Shown here: positions 38,845 to 47,601 of the stretch, piece after piece
How the letters are laid out: each line of letters opens with the position of its first letter
Numbering within the stretch: position 1 is the stretch's first letter
Assembly: GCA_902597725.1 (NCBI GenBank)
Contig: CACJYQ010000004.1
Coordinates: 1 to 64,000, forward strand
Origin: an uncultured Pelagibacteraceae bacterium
Lineage (GTDB): Bacteria > Pseudomonadota > Alphaproteobacteria > Pelagibacterales > Pelagibacteraceae
Reading direction: 5' to 3'
DNA length: 64,000 bases
Translations under genes and position numbers: made by a program
The notes under the pieces: model-generated
What the model saw: only the letters and a program-made list of their open reading frames with translations
Told to the model about the DNA's origin: nothing
The model's database searches: none

Positions 38845-40145
38845 ACATCTTCAACACAAATAAATTGTGATGCATTTTTCAATATTTCATTATTGGTAGA
38901 TCCCTCCCAAACAGGTCGTGATTTTAAGTGATACGATAAATTTCCAGCTTTCCATTCGTCTCCAGTCACGAATTGAATTTCTTCATTAAAATCTTTACTC
39001 CAAATTAATTGAACTTTAGATGCAATCTCTTTTCCAGGATAGTCAGTCCTTTTATCTGATTGAGAAATTGATACATAAGAATAAATGATTGGTGACAAAA
39101 AAAATAGAAACAAAAATCCTGATAAAAAAGAATTTGTTTTTTTAACATTAATTTGTGATTTCAGAATATAAATAAATAGAACTCCAAAATACAGATAAAA
39201 AGGTGTCATCCACATCGTTCTAATTTTAGAACCCATTATAGCTGAAGTAATAAAAATTAGAAAAATTGGTAATAGGTTTATGACTAATAGAAAAAGTAAT
39301 TTTTTATCTTTAGTATTAAATTTTAATTTGATTTTTTTTACCAATAACCAAATCAAAAAGAAAAAAGGTAGGAGTATTCCTACTTGTTTAATTAAAAATA
39401 ATATTGGTTGCTCAAAGTGATTTATTAAACTTGGTTCTAAGCCAGTCCTTTTTAAACCATAAAAAATTGTGATAAAATCATTACCATATAACCATATGAA
39501 ATGAGGAATTAGTAGAATTACAAAAATTTCTAAAATAATAAAATATTTAAAATCGAATTTTCTATCTTTTTTGACAAATATTAAATATATAAAGAGAATA
39601 GATATTGATGCTAATAGATAAACAAATAAATACTTTGACAGAAATCCTATTGCACTAAACAAACCGATTAAAAAACAATCCAATAATTTTATTTCTTTTG
39701 AAAAGTAGATTTTCCATGAAAAATAAACAACTAAAGACCAAAATGGTAGCTGGCACACATTTACATTAAACTCAGGTGTTGTAAAATTATAAAAATAGAT
39801 TGCCTCTAAAATTAAAACTGAAAAGAGACTTAATAATTTGTCTGATAAAATCTCGTAAGCAACTTTGAAAACAAAATAGAAAGAAATTACTACAAATAAT
39901 GAACTTAAAAAATAATATGCCCAATCTTGTGCACCGAAAATCTGAAAAAAAACTTCTAGAAAAAATGCACTACCAGGTGGATGTTTATTAAAACCCCAGT
40001 CTAAATTACTACCCCATGCTAATGCTTCGATGACATCTAGGGGTAAATTTTTATTAAATATTGTAGGAACAACTGTCCAAATTAATAAATGTGATAAAAC
40101 AAAAATAAAAAATATATTATTTATATTTCTATTTAAACTGATCAT
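38826..40145 (-). CDS. GT39/ArnT-like membrane glycosyltransferase
   Basis: Multi-TM; NLDWGFNKHPPGSAFFLEVFFQIFGAQDWAYY typical of dolichyl-phosphate-mannose transferase-like proteins. Confidence 0.78.
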   Translation of the reverse strand: MISLNRNINNIFFIFVLSHLLIWTVVPTIFNKNLPLDVIEALAWGSNLDWGFNKHPPGSAFFLEVFFQIFGAQDWAYYFLSSLFVVISFYFVFKVAYEILSDKLLSLFSVLILEAIYFYNFTTPEFNVNVCQLPFWSLVVYFSWKIYFSKEIKLLDCFLIGLFSAIGFLSKYLFVYLLASISILFIYLIFVKKDRKFDFKYFIILEIFVILLIPHFIWLYGNDFITIFYGLKRTGLEPSLINHFEQPILFLIKQVGILLPFFFLIWLLVKKIKLKFNTKDKKLLFLLVINLLPIFLIFITSAIMGSKIRTMWMTPFYLYFGVLFIYILKSQINVKKTNSFLSGFLFLFFLSPIIYSYVSISQSDKRTDYPGKEIASKVQLIWSKDFNEEIQFVTGDEWKAGNLSYHLKSRPVWEGSTNNEILKNASQFICVEDVCLGRY

Positions 40146-40224
40146 TACTTAATAATTACAATAATTAACGTTGCTTGACACCCATATTTTGCTGAATATA
40201 CTCCCTCGAACTCAATTAGAAAAT

Positions 40225-40779
40225 ATGGCTAAAACTAGCAAAGTTAAAAAAAAAGTTACAAAAGCAAAGAACAAAACTGCCAATAAAACTAAAGTTAAGA
40301 CAGCTGCTAAAACATCAGCAGTTAAAACTACAATAGCTAAAACAAAAGATACAATTAAAGGTCCAATTAAAATTTCTAAAACCTATATTCCAAAAGAAAC
40401 TGAAAAATACATGTGTGAAAAACACAAAGTTTTTTTTAAAATAAAATTACAAGAATGGAAAAAAGAATTAGTAAGAGCTAATAATGAAGCTCTATATAAT
40501 GGAAGTATGGATGACAATAGTATTTCGGCAGATATTGTTGACCAAGCAAGTTCATATACTGACAAAAATGTTGAGATGAAAGCTATTAACAGACAGATTA
40601 AACTAATTTCAGAAATCGACAAAGCACTAGCAAGAATAAGAGAAGATACTTACGGATATTGTCTTGATACTGCAGAACCTATAGGGTTAAAAAGACTTAT
40701 GGCAAGACCTGTTGCGAAATATACTATTGCTGCTCAAGAAAAACATGAAAAGGATGAAAAAGTTCACGCAGATGACTAA
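40225..40779 (+). CDS. dksA: DksA/TraR-family protein with Lys/Ala/Thr-rich N-terminal tail
   Basis: LARIREDTYGYCLDTAEPIGLKRLMARPVAKYTIAAQEKHE; internal ATG at 40225 preferred over 40171. Confidence 0.85.
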   Translation: MAKTSKVKKKVTKAKNKTANKTKVKTAAKTSAVKTTIAKTKDTIKGPIKISKTYIPKETEKYMCEKHKVFFKIKLQEWKKELVRANNEALYNGSMDDNSISADIVDQASSYTDKNVEMKAINRQIKLISEIDKALARIREDTYGYCLDTAEPIGLKRLMARPVAKYTIAAQEKHEKDEKVHADD

Positions 40780-40897
40780 AAAAAAGAAAAAAACTAAAAA
40801 AGTTCATAATCCAGTAACTTATTATTTTACTAAAAAGTATATATATTATTATTATGGTTTGTTTTGGATAATTTTGTTATTTATCGTATTTAGTTAA
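40772..40897 (+). CDS. Small basic single-TM protein, 41 aa
   Basis: MTKKKKKTKKVHNPVTYYFTKKYIYYYYGLFWIILLFIVFS; ATG overlaps the dksA 3' end. Confidence 0.45.
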   Translation: MTKKKKKTKKVHNPVTYYFTKKYIYYYYGLFWIILLFIVFS

Positions 40898-41001
40898 TGG
40901 ATACAAAAATACTTTTAATTATTATCATTGTTCTTGCCATAGAGGTTTCAGGTCATGGAATTTTTGCATCTTTGTTCAGGTTGCTTAGTTCAATGAACTA
41001 A
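40897..41001 (+). CDS. Small hydrophobic peptide, 34 aa
   Basis: MDTKILLIIIIVLAIEVSGHGIFASLFRLLSSMN; TAATG overlap with the previous ORF; below the ORF-track length cutoff. Confidence 0.4.
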   Translation: MDTKILLIIIIVLAIEVSGHGIFASLFRLLSSMN

Positions 41002-41627
41002 TATGGTTTGGGTGGAAACTCATTATTATCCATAAACGCAAATCCTTTTTTTACACCGTCTCTTTTAGAAATTTCCTCGTACCATCTAGTAAGATTTTTA
41101 TAATTTTTAAGACCAATATCATGCCACTCATGTCTTGCTATCCAGGGAAATGTGCCAATATCTGCAATTGTATAGTTGTTGCCTGATAAATATTTTGATT
41201 GAGATAATCTCTCGTCCAATTCCTTGTATATTCGTTTAGAAATTTTAAAATATCTTTCCTCACCAAATTTACTTTTTCCAGGATTATAATGGTGGAATTG
41301 ATGGTGTTGGCCTAACATTGGGCCAACATAACCCATTTGAGCCATCAACCACTGATTAATTTCTAATCTTTCTTCAGAATTATAAAATTTTCCACTTAGC
41401 TCAGCTAAATAAATCAAAATTGCTCCAGACTCAAATACAGTTTTTTTATTTTTATGATCTATAATTACTGGAATTTTACTTAAAGGACTTATTTTTTTGA
41501 ACTCATCTTTAAATTGTTCACCATTATTAATATCAACTTTGATTACTTTGTAATCAAATCCAATTTCCTCAAGCATAATACTAATTTTTTTACCATTAGG
41601 AGTATTAGCTGAGTAAAGATCTATCAC
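40998..41627 (-). CDS. Glutathione S-transferase family protein
   Basis: IDLYSANTPNGKKISIMLEEI, GNNYTIADIGTFPWI. Confidence 0.9.
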   Translation of the reverse strand: MIDLYSANTPNGKKISIMLEEIGFDYKVIKVDINNGEQFKDEFKKISPLSKIPVIIDHKNKKTVFESGAILIYLAELSGKFYNSEERLEINQWLMAQMGYVGPMLGQHHQFHHYNPGKSKFGEERYFKISKRIYKELDERLSQSKYLSGNNYTIADIGTFPWIARHEWHDIGLKNYKNLTRWYEEISKRDGVKKGFAFMDNNEFPPKPY

Positions 41628-42640
41628 TCTTTTTTTCCAAGTCTTTTCAATAAGTTTGTTGAAGTTGTTGTGAATTCAAATCTATATTTTTCATCAGGTC
41701 TTGCTAATTTGAAACATGCTCTTGCTGCTAAGGCTCCTTCATGGAAACCTGACAAGATTAGTTTTAATTTACCAGGATAATTACAGATATCACCCACAGC
41801 ATAAATACCTTTTTGATTAGTTTCGAATTTTTCAGTATCTACCTCTACAGTTTTTTTATTCAAATTAAGGCCCCAATTAGCAATTGGTCCTAGTTGCATA
41901 ATAAGACCAAAAAAACCTAAAACATATTCAGTCTTCAAGCTTTTCATTTCATCATTATCATGTTTGATATCAATGCTTTCTAATGTTTGTTCTCCATGAA
42001 CATTTGCCATTTGATATTTAGTAAAAAGATTAATTTTGCCGTCTTTTACTAATGCGTGCATTTTATCAACAGTAGCTTGTGCACCTCTAAATTCGTCTCG
42101 TCTGTGTATCAAGTTAACATGAGACTCTTTTGATAATTCAATAGCCCAATCTAATGCGCTATCTCCACCTCCAAAAATTGAAACCGTTTTTCCTTTAAAT
42201 ATGTTTTTATCTTTTACTGAATAAAACAACGATTTATTTTCAAATTTTTCACACTCTTTTGGTGAAAATTTTCGAGGCTCAAATGATCCGACACCACCTG
42301 CAATAATTACATTTGGTGTCAAAAAAGAATTCCCACCGCTAGTTTTTACTAACCAATTATTTCCCTCTTTTTTTACTTCTTCAACTCTTTCACTTAAATG
42401 AAATTTGATATCAAAAGGTTTTAATTGATTTAATAAATTATTTGTAAGTTCTTCTCCTGTGCATTCAGGAACTGCGGGTATATCGTAAATTGGCTTATCA
42501 GGATAAAGTTCAATACATTGCCCTCCAATTTTATCTAAATTATCAACTATCTCACAATCTAATCCTATCAATTTTAATTGATGAGCAGTAAAAAGTCCTG
42601 TTGGACCTGCTCCAATAATTAATGCATCAGTTTTTTTCAT
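41624..42640 (-). CDS. Thioredoxin-reductase-like ferredoxin-NADP+ reductase
   Basis: IIGAGPTGLFTAHQLKLIG, SIFGGGDSALDWAIEL, IYAVGDICNYPGKLKLILSGFHEGALAA. Confidence 0.88.
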   Translation of the reverse strand: MKKTDALIIGAGPTGLFTAHQLKLIGLDCEIVDNLDKIGGQCIELYPDKPIYDIPAVPECTGEELTNNLLNQLKPFDIKFHLSERVEEVKKEGNNWLVKTSGGNSFLTPNVIIAGGVGSFEPRKFSPKECEKFENKSLFYSVKDKNIFKGKTVSIFGGGDSALDWAIELSKESHVNLIHRRDEFRGAQATVDKMHALVKDGKINLFTKYQMANVHGEQTLESIDIKHDNDEMKSLKTEYVLGFFGLIMQLGPIANWGLNLNKKTVEVDTEKFETNQKGIYAVGDICNYPGKLKLILSGFHEGALAARACFKLARPDEKYRFEFTTTSTNLLKRLGKKE

Positions 42641-42961
42641 TTAAGCTTGTTTGGATGGTATGTTAACTTCAAGTCCATCTAATTCATCTGAAACAATTAT
42701 TTGACAACTAAGCCTACTATTTGTTTTTGGTTCAAATGCCATATCTAACATATCATCTTCTCCATCTTCTTTTTTTGGAATTTTATTAAACCAATCATCT
42801 TTGACATAAACATGGCAGGTTGCACACGCCATCCCTCCACCACAATCTGCATCGATACCAGGAATATCATTTTGAACAGCTCCCTCCATAACAGTAAGGC
42901 CGTTTTGTACCTCAACTGTATGTGTTTGATTATCAGAAGTTATGTATGTTATTTTTGCCAT
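42641..42961 (-). CDS. 2Fe-2S ferredoxin
   Basis: [17 protein letters not shown] and SRLSCQIIV cluster ligands. Confidence 0.92.
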   Translation of the reverse strand: MAKITYITSDNQTHTVEVQNGLTVMEGAVQNDIPGIDADCGGGMACATCHVYVKDDWFNKIPKKEDGEDDMLDMAFEPKTNSRLSCQIIVSDELDGLEVNIPSKQA

Positions 42962-42980
42962 TTAATTAAATATAGGGATC

Positions 42981-43020
42981 AAAAAAAATAGGGCAAGTAT
43001 GTAAAAACATACTCGCCCTA
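42981..43020 (-). terminator. Intrinsic terminator between proteorhodopsin and ferredoxin genes
   Basis: Minus strand UAGGGCGAGUAUGU-UUUU-ACAUACUUGCCCUA followed by an 8-U tract. Confidence 0.85.
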
Positions 43021-43043
43021 AAATTATTTTAATTACTTAGTAA

Positions 43044-43820
43044 TTATCTTGCTCTTGAGCCAGCTCCTGAACTCATTGCAGCTGCCCAGATTACTAGACC
43101 GAATGCAATTTTGTTAATGAAGTCAGCTAAGTTGTAAACAACGTTTAGTGAGTTAGCATCTACACCACCTGTTAGGTAACCAAATACATAACCTAATGGA
43201 TAAATAGCCCAACCTACAGTTACAATCATTCTCATTGCACCGAACGCAGTTACAAGAGCTTTATTGCCGCTTTTAGCAGCAGCTCTTCCAGCTTCACCAG
43301 AGAATATTTCATATAGAATGTAAATCCATCCAGCCATACCGATTACAAAACCAAGTGTAGCATTGATGTATCCAGCTTCTCCTAAGTATCCTCCGATTAA
43401 CATTACTAATGAACCGATTAGCAATCTCCAGAACATTCCAGAATTTGCTTTTCTTACTGCTACTAGAATTAAGTAGAATTCTACCATCTGTAATGGCACA
43501 GTAATTAACCAGTCAATATATCTATATACTGTTGGTGAGTCACCTGTAGCAACCCATACTTCTCTCATGTACATGTAGTGAATGAAAGCAATACCAGTTA
43601 CAAGACCTGCAACAGTTACTGATGTTTTCCACGCAGGGTTAACAGTACCTCTCTCCATGAAGAAGAAAGCTGTAGCCGCTAACATACCCATTGAAATAAT
43701 CCAAAAAGATATTCCAACAAAGTCATCCTGAGCTAACATCGTTGCGTCTGCTGCATTAGCAACACCTGCATAACCCACTAGGGCTAACGCTGCTAGAGCA
43801 AACAGTTTAAGTTTTTTCAT
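43044..43820 (-). CDS. Proteorhodopsin, blue-absorbing type by residue Q at the 105-equivalent
   Basis: 7-TM; RYIDWLITVPLQMVEFYLIL (Asp acceptor, Glu donor, Gln tuning residue); Schiff-base Lys region NVVYNLADFINKIAFGLVIW. Confidence 0.97.
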   Translation of the reverse strand: MKKLKLFALAALALVGYAGVANAADATMLAQDDFVGISFWIISMGMLAATAFFFMERGTVNPAWKTSVTVAGLVTGIAFIHYMYMREVWVATGDSPTVYRYIDWLITVPLQMVEFYLILVAVRKANSGMFWRLLIGSLVMLIGGYLGEAGYINATLGFVIGMAGWIYILYEIFSGEAGRAAAKSGNKALVTAFGAMRMIVTVGWAIYPLGYVFGYLTGGVDANSLNVVYNLADFINKIAFGLVIWAAAMSSGAGSRAR

Positions 43821-43850
43821 AAAAAACTCCCTCTTTAGTTAGTTTTTACT

Positions 43851-43886
43851 TTAGTTTATATAAACTAAGCTTAGGCTTCCCTAAGC
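43851..43886. promoter_or_regulatory. Adjacent and overlapping palindromes upstream of proteorhodopsin
   Basis: TTAGTTTATATAAACTAA (18-bp perfect palindrome) followed by GCTTAGG-CTTC-CCTAAGC; CTAAGCTTAG spans the junction. Confidence 0.5.
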
Positions 43887-44031
43887 AAAAGTTGTGGTTA
43901 AATACCAAATAAAATCACTTAATAGAAGACATAATTGTCATTAATTTACATTGATTTTACTCGTTTTTTAAAATTAAATACAATTTGTGATTTAAAAACC
44001 ACAATAAATTAACTAACGAATCAACTTTATT

Positions 44032-45933
44032 ATGTCAGATAAATTCAAGGAAATTTATAGAAAATCAATTGAAGATCCAGAGAATTTCTGGAAAGAGGCA
44101 TCTGACGATATATTTTGGTTTAAAAAACCCTCAAAAATTTTAAATAAGTCTAACCCTCCTTTTTACAAATGGTTTGAAGATGGAATTACAAACACCTGCT
44201 ACAATGCATTAGATGTCCATATTGATAAAGGTCATGGTAAGAAAACTGCACTAATTTATGATAGTCCCATCACAGGTAACAAAAGTAAGCTGACTTATGA
44301 AGAATTAAGATCAAAAGTTTCAAAATTTGCAGGAGCACTAACAAATCAAGGCATCGGTAAGGGTGATAGAGTAATAATTTATATGCCAATGATCCCTGAA
44401 GCAGTTATTGCAATGCTTGCTTGTGGAAGAATTGGAGCAATTCACTCAGTTGTTTTTGGTGGATTTGCATCAAATGAACTTGCCAGCAGAATAGATGACA
44501 GCAAAGCTAAGATTCTAGTCACAGCCTCATGTGGTTTTGAGCCAGGAAGAACTGTTGAATACAAGCCATTAGTTGACGAAGCAGTCAAACTAGCAAGTCA
44601 TAAGATAAGTAAGATGATTTTATTTCAAAGAAAAGGTAATGAGGCTAAATTAAATGCACCTACTGAAATTAGCTGGGATGAAGCACTCGTTGATGCAAAA
44701 GATACTGACTGTGTAGAAATGAATTCAAATGAGTTTGCTTACATACTCTATACTTCAGGCACAACAGGAACACCCAAGGGAATTGTAAGAGATATTGGGG
44801 GTCACATAGTAGCTCTGAAATGGACAATGAAAAATATCTATAACATTGATGAGGGAGATATTTGGTGGTCAGCAAGTGATATAGGTTGGATTGTAGGTCA
44901 CTCTTACATTGTTTATGCTCCATTATTTAAAGGATGTGCAACAGTTTTATTTGAGGGTAAACCCGTTGGCACACCTGATGCAGGGGCTTTCTGGAAAATA
45001 ATTTCTGATTATAAGGTAAAATCTTTATTTACAGCTCCAACTGCCTTTAGAGCAATTAAAAAAGAAGATCCTGAGGGAAAGTTCTTCTCTAAATATGATC
45101 TTAGTAGTTTTAAAAGTTTATTTCTTGCTGGTGAAAGAGCAGATCCAGATACAATTAAATGGGCAGAAAATTTATTAAAAGTTCCAGTCATAGACCATTG
45201 GTGGCAAACTGAAACAAGTTGGGCAATAAGCTCAAATTGTACAGGAATTGAAATGATGAAAACAAAATATGGTTCAGCCTGTAAAGCAGTTCCAGGTTAT
45301 GATGTAAAAATTATTAAGTCAGATCAAACTTTAGCTAAACCAAATGAAATGGGAGATATCGTAGTAAAATTACCTTTACCTCCTGGTACATTTCCAACTC
45401 TTTGGAATGCAGATGAAAGATACAAGCAAAATTATATGTCAAACTATGATGGTTACTATCAAACTTATGATGCGGGTCATATTGATGAAGATGGTTATAT
45501 CTGGATTATGTCTAGGACTGACGACATAATAAATGTTGCTGGCCATAGATTGTCAACTGGTGCCATTGAAGAGGTTTTATCTGAACATCAATCAGTTGCT
45601 GAGTGCGCAGTTCTTGGTATTGCAGATAAACTAAAAGGACAATTACCAATAGGATTAATAGTTTTAAAAGCTGGAGTTGATAAAGATAACGAGACAATCT
45701 CCAAAGAATGTATTCAAATGGTTAGAGATAAAATTGGTCCAGTGGCTGCATTTAAAGTTGCAATAGTTATCAAAAGGCTTCCAAAAACAAGATCTGGAAA
45801 AATTTTAAGAGGAACAATTAGGAAAATTGCTGATAATGTTGAATATAAAATGCCTCCAACAATTGATGATCCGGCAATTCTTGATGAGATCAAACAAGAT
45901 TTAATCGACAATAAAATACTTAATAATGGTTAA
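44032..45933 (+). CDS. prpE: Propionyl-CoA synthetase (acyl-CoA synthetase, PrpE-like)
   Basis: SVVFGGFASNELASRIDDSKAKILVTASCGFEPGRTVEYKPL, YTSGTTGTPKGIVRDIGGH, KTRSGKILRGTIRKIAD. Confidence 0.88.
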   Translation: MSDKFKEIYRKSIEDPENFWKEASDDIFWFKKPSKILNKSNPPFYKWFEDGITNTCYNALDVHIDKGHGKKTALIYDSPITGNKSKLTYEELRSKVSKFAGALTNQGIGKGDRVIIYMPMIPEAVIAMLACGRIGAIHSVVFGGFASNELASRIDDSKAKILVTASCGFEPGRTVEYKPLVDEAVKLASHKISKMILFQRKGNEAKLNAPTEISWDEALVDAKDTDCVEMNSNEFAYILYTSGTTGTPKGIVRDIGGHIVALKWTMKNIYNIDEGDIWWSASDIGWIVGHSYIVYAPLFKGCATVLFEGKPVGTPDAGAFWKIISDYKVKSLFTAPTAFRAIKKEDPEGKFFSKYDLSSFKSLFLAGERADPDTIKWAENLLKVPVIDHWWQTETSWAISSNCTGIEMMKTKYGSACKAVPGYDVKIIKSDQTLAKPNEMGDIVVKLPLPPGTFPTLWNADERYKQNYMSNYDGYYQTYDAGHIDEDGYIWIMSRTDDIINVAGHRLSTGAIEEVLSEHQSVAECAVLGIADKLKGQLPIGLIVLKAGVDKDNETISKECIQMVRDKIGPVAAFKVAIVIKRLPKTRSGKILRGTIRKIADNVEYKMPPTIDDPAILDEIKQDLIDNKILNNG

Positions 45934-46258
45934 AACATATTCTTTTTTACTTATCGCTATATTTTGTGAGGTAGCTGGAACAATGTTATTGCCAGTTTCA
46001 CAAAATTTTACCAGAATTATTCCAACAATTTGCCTAACAATATTTTATCTCGTGTCTTTCTATTTGATGACATTTGTTATGGATAAACTTCCAATAGCAA
46101 TTGTTTATGCCACTTGGAGCGGACTTGGAGTATTTACAATAGCTTTGCTTGGATATTTCTTTTTTAAACAAACCTTAGCTTGGCAAGCTATTGCAGGTCT
46201 GTTTCTTATTGTTGTTGGTGTAATACTAGTTAATAGTTTTACCGTAAAAATTAACTAA
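45926..46258 (+). CDS. Small multidrug resistance (EmrE/SMR) family transporter
   Basis: 110 aa, 4 TM, LLIAIFCEVAGTMLLP and PIAIVYATWSGLGVFTIALLGYFFF. Confidence 0.92.
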   Translation: MVKTYSFLLIAIFCEVAGTMLLPVSQNFTRIIPTICLTIFYLVSFYLMTFVMDKLPIAIVYATWSGLGVFTIALLGYFFFKQTLAWQAIAGLFLIVVGVILVNSFTVKIN

Positions 46259-47558
46259 ATTTTAAAGGGTTGCCCTCAGGGTCACCTAAAATCTTTCCAT
46301 CCCTCATCTTTATTTTACCAGAGATTATTGTTGCTACAGGTGTTCCTTTAAATTCAACATCATTAAAAGGCGACCATCTACATTTACTTTCTATATTCTC
46401 ATTTTTAATTGTTATTTTCTTATTCATATCAACGATAGTAAAGTCGGCGTCATATCCTTCTTTAATAAATCCTTTGTTCTGTATCCCGAATATTTTTATT
46501 GGATTTTCGCACACCAGATTTATTAGTTGGGTTAGTGATAATTTTCCATGATTAACATGATCTAACATTACTGGCATAAGTGTTTGAACACCTGGCATGC
46601 CTGATGGAGAATTAGGATATTCTTTATCTTTATTTACTTTTAGATGTGGTGCATGATCTGAACCAATAGTATCATTTAAATTGTTTCTTACTGCATACCA
46701 CAATCGATCATAATGAGATTTATCTCTTATTGGTGGATTCATCTGTGCATAAGTTCCAAGTTTATCATAACAATCAGGTGCATAGATTGTTAAATGTTGT
46801 GGAGTTATTTCAAAAGTAATATTACCTTTGTGTTGAGATAAAAAATCTACTTCTTGTTTAGTGGTGATATGAAGCACATGCGCTTTCTTATTATATTTTT
46901 TTGCAAGTCTAACTATTCTTCTAGTTGAAGAAATTGCACATTCCTCACTTCTCCAAATAGGATGTGAATGTACATCACCATTTTTAATCAATTTTTTATT
47001 CTTATTTAAGATTTCTTCATCCTCTGAATGAACTGCTACTACCTTTGAACTATTTTGAAAAACTTTATCAATATCTTCCTCTAGTGCTACTAAAAGATTA
47101 CCTGTTGAGGAGCCTACAAACAATTTAATCCCACAACAGCCCTCTAAATTTTTTAATTCAGCTAGTTGACTGACATTACCTGCTGTTGCACCAAAATAGA
47201 AAGCGTAATTGCAATACATTCTATTTTTTGCAAGATCTAATTTTCTTTGAAATTCTTTTAAGTTTGAGGTGGGAGGGTTGGTGTTTGGCATTTCAAATAC
47301 TGCTGTAATTCCTCCAGCTACTGCTGCTCTACTTCCTGAGTGAAGATCTTCTGTGTCTGTAGAACCCGGTTCTCTGAAATGAGTCTGAGTATCTATACAG
47401 CCAGGTAAGGTAATTTTATTTTTGGCATCATAAACTTCTTTTGCCTCCTCTGATATTTGACCAATCTTTAATATTTTACCGTCTTTAACGGCAATATCCT
47501 TATCCTCTAGTTTCCCATCGATATAACATTGCCCATTTTTGATTATTAGATCTAACAT
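46251..47558 (-). CDS. pyrC: Dihydroorotase (or closely related cyclic amidohydrolase)
   Basis: LPGCIDTQTHFREPGSTDTEDLHSGSRAAVAGG, HVLHITT, TIGSDHAPH. Confidence 0.88.
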   Translation of the reverse strand: MLDLIIKNGQCYIDGKLEDKDIAVKDGKILKIGQISEEAKEVYDAKNKITLPGCIDTQTHFREPGSTDTEDLHSGSRAAVAGGITAVFEMPNTNPPTSNLKEFQRKLDLAKNRMYCNYAFYFGATAGNVSQLAELKNLEGCCGIKLFVGSSTGNLLVALEEDIDKVFQNSSKVVAVHSEDEEILNKNKKLIKNGDVHSHPIWRSEECAISSTRRIVRLAKKYNKKAHVLHITTKQEVDFLSQHKGNITFEITPQHLTIYAPDCYDKLGTYAQMNPPIRDKSHYDRLWYAVRNNLNDTIGSDHAPHLKVNKDKEYPNSPSGMPGVQTLMPVMLDHVNHGKLSLTQLINLVCENPIKIFGIQNKGFIKEGYDADFTIVDMNKKITIKNENIESKCRWSPFNDVEFKGTPVATIISGKIKMRDGKILGDPEGNPLKFS

Positions 47559-47601
47559 TTATGAAAAAAGTTATTATATTAAATTTAACGATCAATCAAA
47601 T

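Noticed and set aside
44669-45911. Minus-strand ORFs opposite prpE
   Set aside because: Shadow ORFs of a strongly conserved acyl-CoA synthetase.
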